Source: Rhodamnia argentea
Lineage: Eukaryota > Streptophyta > Magnoliopsida > Myrtales > Myrtaceae
DNA length: 64,000 bases
Assembly (NCBI RefSeq): GCF_020921035.1
Contig: NC_063152.1
Span: 10,554,001-10,618,000, forward strand
Reading direction: 5' to 3'
Part shown: piece by piece, positions 46,186-57,914 of the stretch
Position numbering within the stretch: the first letter of the stretch is position 1
Layout of the letters: each line of letters opens with the position of its first letter
Position numbers and translations under genes: made by a program
Notes under the pieces: generated by a model
Database searches by the model: none
What the model saw: only the letters and a program-made list of their open reading frames with translations
What the model was told of the DNA's origin: nothing

Positions 46186-47077
46186 GGACGCGCATGATAA
46201 TATTTCTGCTTTAGAAATCAACTTACGGTTAGAAATTGACTTTTCTACTTCTACTCAGAAGCATAAATTGATTTTTCTACTTCTACTCTAGAAGTTGATT
46301 TACGATCATAGAAATTTATTTGGTAATGGTAGAAAATTTCTGCTTCTAAAACATTATTAATAGAAAATCTTCTATGAAGAATTATTTTTGACAACCGAAA
46401 AATTTCTACTTCACTTTTAAACATTTTAAATTTCTTTAAAAATAATTTTTATTATTAAAAATATTATTTACTTCTTAAAAACAAAAAAAATATTTATTTA
46501 TTTTTTACTCCGGTGGTGGCAACAAAGAAAGGGCGATGGTCGGCGGTGGGTGGCGACGGTGGTGGTCGGCGATCATGGCCAGCGGAGGGTGGTGGCCAGC
46601 GGTCACAATCGGCGGCGGCCGGTGAGAGGCGACGGGCAATGGTCGACGATTGGTGGTAGTCACGGGCGAAGATGGGCAGTGGTTGACAGTGGTTAGTGGT
46701 TGTCGTCGGCGGTGGTGGGTGTTGGTGGTCGGCGGTGGGCGGCAATGGAAGTTGGTGGAGGTTGGCCTAATCGAAAAGAAGATGAATGCATAATGAAAAG
46801 AAAGTGAGGCAACAAGTACTTTGTGAGCTTTTTTTTTTTTTTTTTTTTGTCCAAGCAGTATTTTTTGAGTTGAGAAGCTACTTTTTTTAACTTCTCAAAT
46901 TGAGGAAAAAACAACTTTAGAAGTGAAAATTCACTTCAAAAGTAGAAATTTTTTTCAAAAGTAAATTTTTTTATCAAACGGATTTCTACTTCAGAAGTTA
47001 CATTACCAAAATCATTTATACTTTAGAAGCACTTCTGAAGTAGAAATCCACTTCCAGAAGTGTTATCATGCGCACCC
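46186..47077. mobile_element. 892 bp inverted-repeat element with TTA duplications (PIF/Harbinger-like)
   Basis: The left end GGACGCGCATGATAATATTT and the reverse complement of the right end GGGTGCGCATGATAACACTT match at 19 of the first 23 bases. TTA flanks both sides (46183-46185, 47078-47080), as for PIF/Harbinger insertions. AGAAGT/ACTTCT-rich subterminal arms of about 300 bp face each other. The centre is a GGTGGTCGGCGG-type GC-rich minisatellite (46510-46760) followed by a T18 run (46831-46848). No transposase is present. Confidence 0.75.
46510..46760 (+). repeat. GC-rich minisatellite inside the element
   Basis: Degenerate GGTGGTCGGCGGTG-like units. The open frame on the opposite strand is Pro-rich low complexity, not a gene. 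Confidence 0.7.
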
Positions 47078-47080
47078 TTA

Positions 47081-48818
47081 AGTGCCATTTTCGCCGCTTA
47101 CAAACTAAGCTTGAAAGGATCATAAAAAACAACACCTGTCCCATTAATCAAGGTGGTTCTTCATCTTGAGTAAACCCCAGATCTTCAAAACATTAATGAG
47201 AATGAATTAACCCTTACCGGTGAGTGCGGTCCAATCTTAAAATTAAGTTAAAAAAAGCTTTAAATAAGGACAATATCATCTCATTCTCTGTCATTAAACG
47301 TATAAAACTCCGGCATCCTCCGGAAGGTATAATTGCTATTGTGTAGCTGCTTTAGATCCTAGCAATGCATGCTGGGGACAATGTTGGTTTCAACTTGATT
47401 GGGTAGGAAAATCCCTCTTAGGGTTTCCCCCGCCATAAGAAATCTGAGGGGGAGTCGCTCTCCCCCTCCCCCTCCCTCTCCCTTTCCCCCTCTCGTACCC
47501 TTTCCAACTCTCTACCTCTGTTGTTCTCTATTTTCTTTTCTCATTTTTCTCTTGTTTGGGAGCTTTTCTCTTCTAGTTTAGTCTAGATCTAGAAGCTTCT
47601 CTCTCCCATTTCGGAGAGGTTTCTATCCCGATCTACTCTAGATTTCAGATTTTATGCGTGTATGATTTCGGGGTATCGCTTTCCTCAGGTTTCGTTGATG
47701 ATCAAGTTCAATTTTGAAGGAGATTAGAGGAGCGTCGTGAAGGTTTCGCTCTCACAGGTATCAAATCTATGTTCGTTTAACCTTTTTACTTTGCTTGGCG
47801 ATGGTGTTGAGGAGCCTAATATATGCGCGCACCATCGAAAGACAAAGCCGTAGAATCAGATGGAGTTCTCAATGTGTGCTAATTATCGAAGACGGATTCG
47901 GTATTACCACCAATTTTGATGTGAAGAAGCCATAGGTATATTATTTGAGCGTATGACCTATAACCTCGTTCTAATGATTTCCCTTATTATCTAGAGCTTC
48001 TTTTACGTTGAAATTGTCTAGAATTTGTCTTGATTTAAAGTTTTTCTTTTTGAATTGAGATATTTCTCTCTTCTTTTGACTGTGATGTTTTTCTTTTATA
48101 TTTCGATTGAAGAAGTGAAAGCAACGTGATTTTGACCCCAAAAAAAAAAAAAAATAGTGTTCTGCAATTTTCAAGCCAAAAGGGCCTCCAATTTTTTTTT
48201 TTTTCCTTTGTCGAAAAAGGGCCCCCAACTTGTTCGGCTGAAGATGGACAAAAGAGAAAGGACGAGGAGGAGCATAATCCAGGAACATGGAGATCAACAA
48301 CCCTTCAGAAAAATTCCCAGAAACATCAACAACCTTTCGTTCTCGAGTTCTCGAGTGGACACAGGATCCATACTGTATCGGCCGTAACTCATGCATATTC
48401 CTAACCATAATACTTGCTCACCGCCAAAGCGCGACAACGAGGTTTGAGACTCAAATTGATAGAACCTTCACTTAAACCCTCATGCAGAATCTAGCCAATC
48501 ATTCCAAACTTGAACCGACTCTCAATCATCTATTCGATATCTGTATAAACAGCAGTACGCAGTGAGTCGCCCCAAGACGAATCAATGAACAATTACAATT
48601 TGGCGCAATCATCTCGCCACATCCGTGTCATACAAAATGGCTTCAATCCCTCATCGGAGACTTATTTATATGAGCTACATATAAACCCTCCGAGATCGAT
48701 CAAAATGAGGTTATCTACAAAATGGTTACAGCAGAGGAGGCCAAGTTCCATCTTCTGCACGGGGTCAGAAGGACCTCGCTTCAATCTCTGATCTCTCCAT
48801 CGTCCTTCTAATTGGTTC
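47081..48818. other. Intergenic, with a pyrimidine-rich tract
   Basis: A C/T-rich block (47455-47510) resembles a plant leader, but no following open frame is recognised. A10-15 and T11 runs are near 48140 and 48195. The right end (48560-48818) is probably the 3' UTR of the small minus-strand gene. Confidence 0.3.
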
Positions 48819-49152
48819 CTACCAGCCAACAAAACCCAGGAAGCTGCAGCCCAAAACACAGAGAAAAAAAACAGAAATTTGTAAAGAAAGAAAGGAAATT
48901 TCAAGGAAATTACGGAGATCGAAGGAAACCCCTTTCGCTTTTTTCCCCTAATTTAAGGTAAAGGTTAAAGAAATCGGGCAACAAACGAATCGAATCGAAT
49001 CGGAAAAGCAAAGCAGGATCGGAACCAGGAACAGAGGCGAACCTGAGGGATCGAATGGCCAAGTGATGAGTGAGGACGTGGAAGAAGAAGTTGGCCCCGT
49101 GAAGGAACACCACGACCCCCGTGCAACCCAGCACGAACAGCTCCACCATCAT
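48819..49152 (-). CDS. Small membrane peptide, two exons (44 aa)
   Basis: Minus-strand exons 49043-49152 and 48819-48843 are joined across a 199 bp GT-AG intron (CCTCAG/GTTCGC donor, GGCTGCAG acceptor). The product begins MMVELFVLGCTGVVVFLHGA, continues NFFFHVLTHHLAIRSL, and after the junction ends SFLGFVGW. It is one hydrophobic segment (about residues 5-27), a His-rich turn, and a short hydrophobic tail. The first ATG gives 44 aa; an adjacent second ATG gives 43. I do not know a function. I believe similar very short proteins exist in other plants, but this is from memory and unchecked. Support for a real gene: good splice signals, and an exon 2 that completes a sensible hydrophobic end with a stop after eight codons. 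Upstream are two bZIP-type boxes. Confidence 0.6.
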
Positions 49153-49301
49153 CTCTTCTTCTTCTTGTTCGTCGTCTTCTCGTCGGAGCACGCGGAGAAG
49201 AGAAAGCAAGAAAACCAAGAATCTCCGAAAGTTTCAGATCAAAGTCTTAACTTCTGGGGCTCGGGATGTGCTTTTTCTGTTGCTGCGCTCTCCTGTGACG
49301 A

Positions 49302-49309
49302 TGACGTCA
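49302..49309. promoter_or_regulatory. TGACGTCA palindrome, proximal
   Basis: Perfect C-box 150 bp upstream of the small peptide's ATG, in GTGACGATGACGTCAC. Such boxes bind plant bZIP factors. Inference from sequence only. Confidence 0.45.
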
Positions 49310-49422
49310 CCCGAGAGGGGACCCACCAACTGGACCGACCAACCCAAGTGCCCCCGTTTAGCTTCCAATAATTTGGGGCCAAATTACGCTTATGGGCTTG
49401 AGCGGCGGGCCCTCTTCTTGGG

Positions 49423-49430
49423 TGACGTCA
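49423..49430. promoter_or_regulatory. TGACGTCA palindrome, distal
   Basis: A second perfect copy, 121 bp further upstream, in GGTGACGTCAGCATCACC. Confidence 0.45.
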
Positions 49431-51431
49431 GCATCACCCTGGGCAGGATGGTAAATTCGACGTCGTCCGCAAGTCCCCGCCGCCCTTGGCGGTTTCCCGG
49501 TGGCTCGCGACTTTCGTGGAAAACGAGGATGTTTGTTGGCCGAGGCTGGGTGGGTGGTGGGCGGAGTTCGATGCCCCTTCGCATCACAAAAATACATAAA
49601 TTTCGATTTAAGCTAGGATATATCTATATATTTTTGGGAAGAACTGTAATGAAACATTAAATATATAAAGAAATTACTAGCCTAACAATTGGATGGCATG
49701 GATCAGTTATTTCTTATATTTATCCCTCGATCCTTGGTGACGGCACTGACTATCCCTTTTTGGACGTTTAATTTCGCATTCAATATTGAGCGTACGGTTC
49801 GACTCACAATTACGTCACACGAATCACGGCACTAAAAATTGAGGTTGGCCAGGCCGTCGCCACAACCTCACCAAGATGGTTACCGATAAAGGGAAAATCT
49901 CTCCACCACGAGTTGTCCCGCGTCAAGGTACGGCAAGATCCGACGAGCGGCGACTGAGGTCAAAGTTGAAGGGTGGATTTCGGCCGGACGAAGAAATGAT
50001 GGTAAAGAAAGACCGAGTCGCCCCCAAAAGCCCCACCCACACAAAACCGCCCACCTTCCATTCTTTTTCTTTATTAACTGCGCCGACCAACCGCCTCTGG
50101 CTTTGGCCCCTCCTCGTCTTTCGTTGTCTTGCGCACGTCAATTCTTCGCTTACGTTTGGTTTTTTTATTGATTGTTTTTGCAGATTGATTCTCGCCTTTG
50201 TCCCGACATGATTGGGTAATTTCCGCCCTTTTGGGTTCGTTATTTGTCACTTGTGATTGGGGGCCTCTTGTGAGTTATCTTCAAGGAATTCACGTCTGCA
50301 GACTCCTTTAAATTTTTTTTTCAAAATTATGAAACTGTGATTCATACTTTTCATTGTCAAAAAAGTGCAAGAGTCCCTGCTCACATAGCGAGGGCCCGCG
50401 AGAGCCGCGCTCGGCAGAGATCTCAAGGGGATAACGCACCCTGAACACTAGAGGTTTTTTATTGTTTGAACTCGTATTTTATTGCTAATTTGAGTTTGGA
50501 CACACGAATAGCTATCATTATATATAATGTCTTTCTCTTTGTAATTAAGAGATGTGGCAGAGAGTTGATAAATCTAATTATAATGGAATTCTCTATTGGA
50601 TGTAATCTTAATTTAAGAGTAAATCGAGATAAACTCTTGGGTCTCGATTTTGTTACGATTGGCGCATAATCATAGCGAAGTAAAACTAGCGAGAAAGAAA
50701 AAATTGAGACACGAAATTTTATCTTGATTCAACCCTAAATTAGAGCTAGTCCAACAGAGAATTTTATTATAATTAGCATCTCGTATCTCTTGTTACATCA
50801 CTCAATTACAAGAGAAAAAAAATGTATATATAGCAGTAGTTATTCATGAGTTCAAGCCCAAATTATTAATGAAAAATTACGGGCTTAAATCGTAGAAGTC
50901 ATATGGTGTCTAGGAGACACCGTCCGTTGAGACCCCCACCGGAACGACTCCCCCGGACTCCCGCCCGCTCGGCATGGAGCGAGACTCATGTGCTTTTCTG
51001 TTGTAGGGAAGTATGAGCCACATCCCAATATATTTTTCTTTCTCACTACTCTTTATTTCATTACGGTTGTGCCACCAAATCCTAACGAATACAACTTATA
51101 AGTCCATGGACATTCAAATTTGCAAGAAGACAAGAATCTAGGAATTCGCTTCCATAGCTTGCGCGTTAGAGATATATCCCACGTAGCTTGAGTATGAAAT
51201 TGCCGGGCGCCGAACATTTGTGTGGTTTCCTTGTGCCCCGACAGCCTAAACTTTTCGAGTGGGAATTCCTAACTATGTATCAAAGTCTCAATCTGATTTC
51301 TTTATGTCCAAACTTAATCAATCATTCGAGTGCTAATTCTCTTACTCTTGTTGTCGATGAGCTGAATTACTCGAAAAGTGGAAAAATCTTGTGTGAATTG
51401 ATGTGGGTTTTCGCAAAGTTTGTGGCGGTGT
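49431..51431. other. Intergenic
   Basis: No gene supported. A 111-codon plus frame at 49876-50211 looks like leader or promoter sequence rather than protein. A GC-rich patch at 50930-50980 (CCGTCCGTTGAGACCCCCAC region) is unexplained. The right end meets the Copia LTR. Confidence 0.3.
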
Positions 51432-52077
51432 TGTTGGTAAAATATTGGTCAAATGGAATGAACAAAGGAATCGGACTCTGAGGCGTGATAGTACTTTCTT
51501 TAAGGAATTATTTGCCCCACAATGTTGTTAATGGTTCCCGGCAAAAATCCTTCGGGATACAACGTAGTCTCAAGCGAGAATATTAGATAGCAATTCTAAT
51601 ATTTCTTCGAGAACTCTCTAGGAAACAATTAGAAACGAAGACTGTATTTCTCTTGTTTGAAAGGACGAAAATTGAAATTAGAAGTTGTGAACAATGAGCA
51701 GAATAGTTGAATATATAAAGAGAAAAGAACACACATTTTCACATCCGAAAAGGTGTTAATTCTCACATACATTTTCATTGTTCGAAACAGTTTTTTTTTT
51801 TTTATAAAAAAATAGCAACTCTTCGTGTCTAATAACCGATAGTTCAAACATATCTCTTCATGTTCGAAACTATACGTTCAATCACACCTTTTCATGTTTG
51901 AATAGGTAGTTATTTTCGAACTGACACAAATATTGCAAAGGTTGTAAAAGTGTTTTAGAAAATAAGCGCCAATTAAATAGACACGACCTTTGTATCCTTT
52001 CATCAATTGAACAAATAAAATAACCGTCAAGTGGGACAAGACACCTCTTCATTTGTTTTACAAACAAACCACCAACA
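51432..52077 (-). repeat. Copia 3' LTR
   Basis: 646 bp, paired with 56711-57354. Hand alignment gives about 45 substitutions, mostly transitions, plus a few indels in A/T runs: roughly 93% identity. The polypurine tract AAAGTGGGGGAT (minus, 52078-52089) directly precedes it. Confidence 0.9.
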
Positions 52078-52089
52078 ATCCCCCACTTT
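52078..52089 (-). promoter_or_regulatory. Copia polypurine tract
   Basis: AAAGTGGGGGAT on the minus strand, adjacent to the 3' LTR; primes plus-strand DNA synthesis in retrotransposons. Confidence 0.75.
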
Positions 52090-52649
52090 GTTTGTAAAAA
52101 AAAATTAAAAAATAAATTTTTTTTTAAATACAGCCAACATTTCCATGAGATTAATATACCTACATAAAGGTCTCTTTCGAGTTAAACCTCTATTTAGTGC
52201 AAGTATCTGAAAACTCTATCAAAGTTACAAGTAGCTTGGCTTTAAACTTGTTAATCTAAATAATAGAATCGGACATACCGCACATATACTGACCTCTTGT
52301 TTCAGCGAGAAGTTCATAATTACTCAACACTATTATGACCTTGTGCTTGTTCCTATTTCATAAGCTCTCTAGAAAGTAACCCCAACTTTCATAAGAAGCG
52401 ACACCACTTCTAAGCCCATATAGGTGAAGTATTACCACGTGTTTCTGTTACTAATAAACACGCTACTAAATCGTATTATACTTCATTAAGAGTATAACTC
52501 AGTCTCTAAAACGTAACAAACGATGCTGGCTTCTCATGTCCGGGGTAATGTCGGTATCAAACAATCACTTTCAAGAACTTGTTTTTACCCATTAAACCTT
52601 ATAACTAGTAATGTGCTAGCATTAGGTCGAGTTACCATTACTGGTGATT

Positions 52650-53462
52650 TTAATCAAAGGGTTTCAGTCCCATTTCTTTTGAGGTCATGTTTACCACATT
52701 TCTTGGAAGAGCCTTTGTAAAGGGATCCGCTAGATTCTTGCTTGACCTCACGTAAACAATTGTTATGGTACCATCATGAATCAATTGTTTCACGTACTCA
52801 TGTCTCATACTGATATGTCTAGACTTACCATTATAAATGCTACTATAAGCCTTTGCTAAAGTAGCTTGACCGTCACGATAAATAAAAATAGGAGGCATAG
52901 GACTAGGCCATAATTTGATATCTATCAATAAATTTCTTATCCATTCAGCCTCTTTCCCACTTGCTACTAAAGCAATAAATTCGGATTCCATAGTTGAGTG
53001 AGCTATGCATGTTTGTTTCTTGCTCGCCCAAGAAACAGCACATCCACCTAACGTGAAGATCCATCCGGAAGTAGAATGTTTATCTCCCACACTAGAAATC
53101 CAACTAACATCGGTGCATCCTTCTAATATTGCCGGATAATTGTTATAGAACAATCCCAAATTTTTAGTTCCCTTAAGATAACAAAAAATTCTTGTAATTG
53201 CATTCCAATGTTCTATATTTGGATTGTTAGTGTATCTACTCAACTTACACACGGAAAAAGCAATATCGGGTCTAGTACAATGCATCGCATACATTAAAGA
53301 CCCTATAGCACTTGCATATTCAAGTTGTGCTCTTGCTCTACCAGTATTATAATTTAATTTGACACTAGTATTATACGGAGTACTTGTTTCTTTGAAACCA
53401 AGATGTTTAAATTTATTTAACATTTTCTCAAAATAATCACATTGGCTCAAGGAATAACCCCA
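52650..53462 (-). pseudogene. Copia RNase H and C-terminal polyprotein
   Basis: From [20 protein letters not shown] through [60 protein letters not shown] and [15 protein letters not shown] to FTKALPRN. RNase H acidic residues (Asp in CTDVSW, Glu in ESEF, Asp in YRDGQATLA) are present. It is out of frame with the polymerase because of an extra A at about 53470. Confidence 0.9.
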
Positions 53463-54531
53463 ACTATGTTTTTTTAACTTTAATACCTAAGATAGTATCT
53501 ACTTGGCCCAAGTCTTTCATTTTGAAATTTGAAGTTAGATACTTCTTAGTCTCAATGACTCCAGCCATATTAGTTCCAAAGATAAGCATATCATCAACAT
53601 ATAAACAAACTAGAACACCATAGTCTTTAGTGAATTTAGAATAAATACACTTATCAGCACTATTATGCTTAAAACCATTATATAATACGACTGAATCAAA
53701 TTTCTCATGCCACTGCTTTGGTGCTTGCTTAAGCCCATAAAGAGATTTGACCAATTTACATACTTTCCTCTCATTTCCAGGAAGAACAAAACCCTTTGGT
53801 TGTTCCATGTAAATTTCCTCATTTAAATATCCATTTAAGAAAGTAGTTTTAACATCCATTTGATTAACACAAAGATCATAAATGGATGCTAGAGCAAAAA
53901 GAATTCGAATAGATGTTATACGTGTTATAGGAGCATAAGTATCAAAATAATCTATTCCTTCTTTTTGCCTATACCCTTTAGCTACTAACCTAACCTTAAA
54001 AGCTTGGACAGTAACATCAGAGTTGTATTTTCTTCTGAAAACCCATTTGCACCCAATAGGTTTAGATCCTTTTGGTAAATCTGCCAATACCCAAGTATTG
54101 TTGGACATGATCGAGTCCATTTCATCATCTATAGCTTCTTTCCAAAAGGAAGCATCTTTAGAAGACACAGCATCACTAAAAATTTTAGGATTATCTTTTA
54201 AATTTAATATTATGGGGTATTTATTTACCACATTATTATCTCTGTCTCCTTCTATGAGGAAAACATGAGTGATAAAATCTGGACCAAAATCCTTTGATTT
54301 TCTTGCTCTAGTGCTTCTCCTAGGTTCAATCATGATTTCGGAATCATTTGTTATTTTCTCATGAGAATCTATGTGTGTTTCTATGGGTTCTGAATTATTT
54401 GTATCTTGTATTTGAGCATTATTCTCAATAACTTCAGAATCCGTAGAATACTTATTCTCGAAGAATTCAACATCTCTTGATTCTACAATGATATTTGAAT
54501 TTAAATCAAGAAGCCTATAAGCTTTATGTTC
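53463..54531 (-). pseudogene. Copia reverse transcriptase
   Basis: Polymerase with KWVFRRKYNSDVTVQAFKVR, QMDVKTTFLNGYLNEEIYME, SLYGLKQAPKQWHEKFDSVV and the intact catalytic box CLYVDDMLIFG. The frame closes at [10 protein letters not shown] because a run of seven A (about 53466-53472) shifts it. Upstream, a linker with MIEPRRSTRARKS is open back to the stop at 54532. Confidence 0.9.
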
Positions 54532-55587
54532 TCAAGCATATCCAAGAAATACACTTTTCATAGCTTTAAGACCAAGTTTTGTTCTCTTAGGATCCGGTAT
54601 TCGGTAATATGCCAAACACCCCCACAATTTAAGATGTGACAAGTTTGGTTTTCTGCCTTTCCAAACTTCATATGGACTGATGTTATTTTTCTTGGATGGT
54701 ATCCTATTATGAATATAACATGCAGTAAGCAATGCCTCTCCCCAAAGATTAATCGGTAGCTTTGAATTCGAAAGCATACAATTAATCATTTCTCCTAAAG
54801 ACCTATTCTTTCTTTCAGCCAAACAGTTTTGTTGTGGAGTGTACGGTGCCAAAACTTGATGAATAATACCATGTTCTTCACAAAAGGCTGAAAAATTGTT
54901 TAGGAAATATTCTCCGCCTCTATCTGAATGTAGGACTTTAATTTTCTTTTCTAATTGATTTTCCACTTCAGCCTTATATTTTTTAAACATAGTAAACGCA
55001 TCATCCTTTGATCTTAGGAGATAGATATATAAGTATCTACTGCAGTCATCCACAAAGGCAATGAAATACCTTTTACCACCACGTGTTATCATGCCATTGA
55101 ATTCACATATGTCACTATGCACCAAATCTAATAAATTTGAATTTCTCTTAACACTAGGAAATGATTTCTTTGTTAACTTGGACTTAGCACAGATTTCACA
55201 TTTATCAAATTCTCCATTAAAATTTATCAAGTCTAACTTTTTCATATTACGTAAATAGCGAAAATTTAAATGTGCCAATCGACTATGTCATAAATGAGGA
55301 GAATCAACAATGTAAGCAGAAGACACAATATTATTATTGATATTCGGTTGATACATGCCATCATTGGCGTAACCCTTTCCTACAAACAGCCCATTCTTCG
55401 ACATGATAACCTTATTGGACTCAAACAAAACCCGAAACCCCCTTTTACAAAGCGGATCAACAGAAACTAGATTTCTCCCGATTTCAGGTACAAATAGTAC
55501 ATTAAGAAGAGAAACCTTCTTTCTAGAAGTAAAATCTAAAATGACTGTGCCTTTTCCAACAACATTTGCAAGAGTTTTATTTGTCAT
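54532..55587 (-). pseudogene. Copia integrase with pre-integrase domain
   Basis: The pre-integrase segment (KGTVILDFTSRKKVSLLNVL) is followed by an in-frame TGA where a Trp is usual before HSRLAHLNF (about 55286). The zinc-binding region ends in CEIC. The core has LVHSDICEF, VLHSDRGGEY and AERKNRSLGEM, which supply the D, D and E. It ends at FLGYA with a TGA. Confidence 0.9.
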
Positions 55588-55596
55588 CTCAACATC

Positions 55597-56685
55597 TTAA
55601 AGATGCACTTCAACAATCTCTTCAAAGTGCTTAAACATTGATCGATCCTTGCATATGTGCACAGTTGCACCGGAATCGACCCACCAAGTAGATTCGACAG
55701 TGGCAGAATTGACTTTAGAAATCATTGTCATTGAATCCTTAATCTTTTCAGAAATATTCAAGTTCGAAAACTTGGTTGAAACCATGGCCACATAGTTCTC
55801 TTCAACCATATTTGCATCTGCCTTAACTGTTGAAGTATTCTTGTCCTTGAATGTGCTCTTGCGGTGTCCGCACTCCTTTGCATAGTGACCCTCCTTGCTA
55901 CAAACAAAGCAACAACCATTTTTCTTCTTCTATGGCTTCTTAAAATTTTGTCCTCTCTTGCGTTTCAAGTTTTGGTAGATTTTGGACTGAAATCCATTTC
56001 CCTCCACAAAATTCACTTTAGTATCATACAAAACAGATTTATCACGTAAACGTGACTCTTCCTCAATGCGAAGATGTTTTTGAATTTGATCCAAAGTAAT
56101 GTCCTCGGATTTATGCAGCATCCTTTTTCCATAATCTTTCCAACTAGGAGGCAATTTTGCAATAATTGCTCCAACTTGAAAAGATTCTGGAATATCTATC
56201 TTGAGAGCACGAATTTTATTGACCAATACTTGCAATTCATGGACTTGTTCCAATAAGGGTTTAGTATCAACGAACTTAAAGTCAAAATACTTAGCGATCG
56301 GATATTTGTTCGTACCTTGCTCCTCTGCTTTATACTTGAACTCGAGCGCATTCCATATTTCTCTAGCAGACTTCATCTCGGTGAACAAGTCATAGAGACA
56401 ATCGGATAATGTGTTCAGTATATGGCCTTGACAAAGCAATTCGTATTCTTCACGTTTCTTTCTCTCCTTTTTGACCCTCTCAACATCGTCTATACTAGGT
56501 TCTCCTCCTTCAATGGTAGGCACCGGATCCTCTATAGGCATTAAATTGGGGTCGAGGATATAGGAAATCTTCAGGGCGGTGAGGAGAAACATCATCTTGT
56601 CTCTCCAATGAGCGAAATTGTTGCCATCAAACCGATCCAGTTTCACCATATCCTGGTTCATAACCTTGATTGATTCTGACTCCAT
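55597..56685 (-). pseudogene. Copia gag, zinc knuckle and protease
   Basis: The gag start MESESIKVMNQDMVKLDRFD lies 26 bp after the 5' LTR and runs 251 codons to a TAG at 55927-55929. In the same frame beyond it lie the zinc knuckle CFVCSKEGHYAKEC (about 55875-55920) and the protease active site WWVDSGATVHIC (about 55650-55690), which ends in TAA at 55597. Confidence 0.9.
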
Positions 56686-56710
56686 TGTTGAACGAATAAT
56701 TCCTTAAAAT

Positions 56711-57354
56711 TGTTGGTAAAATATTGGTCAAATGGGATGAACAAAGGAATCAGACTTTGAGGCGTGATAGCACTTTCTTTAAGGAATTATTTGCCTCACA
56801 ATGTTCCTAATGGTTCCCCGCAAAAATCCTCCAGGATACAACTGAGTCTCAAGCGAGAATATTAAATATCAATTCTAATATTTCTCCGAGAACTCTCTAG
56901 GAAACAATTGGAAATGAAGATTGTATTTCTCTTGTTTGAAAGGATGAAAATTGAAATTAAAAGTTGTGAATAATGAGCAGAATAGTTGAATATATAAAGA
57001 GAAAAGAACACACATTTTCGCGTCCGAAAAGGTGTTAATTCTCACATACCTTTTCATTGTTCGAAACAATTTTTTTTTGTTTTAAAAAATTGCAATTCTT
57101 CGTGTCTACTAACCGATAGTTCAAACATATCTCTTCATGTTTGAAACTATACATTCAATCACACCTTTTCATGTTTGAATCGGTAGTTATTTTCGAACAT
57201 ACACAAATACTCCAAAGGTTGTAAGAGTGTTTTAGAAAATAACCGTCAATTGAATAAACACGATCTTTGTATCCTTTCATCAATTGAACAAATAAAATAA
57301 CTGTCAAGTGGGACAAAACACCTCTTCGTTTGTTTTACAAACAAACCACCAACG
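56711..57354 (-). repeat. Copia 5' LTR
   Basis: 644 bp partner of 51432-52077. Just inside it (minus sense), AATTTTAAGGAATTATTCG does not match the usual initiator-Met primer site, so the primer is unclear. Confidence 0.9.
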
Positions 57355-57909
57355 TACGTAACCTCCAATGTCGGTGATGCGAAATTCGGTGATCGACCAT
57401 CATTTGTACTTGAAAATTATGACAGATCCGTCTTTGAGAAATGAGCTAGTCACTACAGGCTATACCAAGTTAAGTCACTTTTTAGATTTATTTATTTTTA
57501 ATTAGGTTATGTACCTTTTTTTAATGTGAAATGAAGATTTCATTTTGACCACAGAAAAAAAAAAAAAAAAAAGAAGAGAGAGTCTAATGTCGTACAAGAT
57601 TTGGAGAGAAAGTGATCTGTAGAAGTCACTCACCACGTCTAATATTCGAGAAAACAAGACAAAAGACAAAAATTATGAAAGAAACTCATTGAGCAGCTCT
57701 CAACCAAAATGAAGGGAAAAATGAAAAAGAATACGTGTTAAATGTTTAAATTAAGTTTGAGATTGAATTCCCAGGATTTTTCAACAATCGGGTGTAAAAA
57801 ACATTACATAGAGCTAGTGTACATGCAATCCTGTGTATTGATGAAAAGAGGTTGATGACTGGTGGATATAGAGCCCACCACAAGGTGTGAGAGCCGGGTG
57901 CCGTTTAGC
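57355..57909. other. Intergenic between Copia and solo LTR
   Basis: No gene seen; includes an A18 run near 57556. Confidence 0.4.
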
Positions 57910-57914
57910 TTGAA

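Larger units (their letters stand above)
51432..57354 (-). mobile_element. Full-length Copia retrotransposon, inactive
   Basis: 5.9 kb element on the minus strand with two LTRs (right = 5' LTR, left = 3' LTR). The internal order is gag, protease, integrase, reverse transcriptase, RNase H, as in Ty1/Copia. At least four internal stops and one frame shift make it inactive. LTRs begin TGTTGGTGG and end CCAACA (minus sense); the outer base of the 5' LTR is changed (CGTTGG). Flanking 5-mers GGTGT and TACGT do not match, so no target duplication is seen. Confidence 0.93.

Noticed and set aside
46494..46745. Pro- and His-rich open frame on the minus strand
   Set aside because: It is a translation of the GGTGGTCGGCGG minisatellite.
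49876..50211. 111-codon plus frame
   Set aside because: Composition and surrounding pyrimidine-rich sequence look like a leader or promoter; no recognisable domain.
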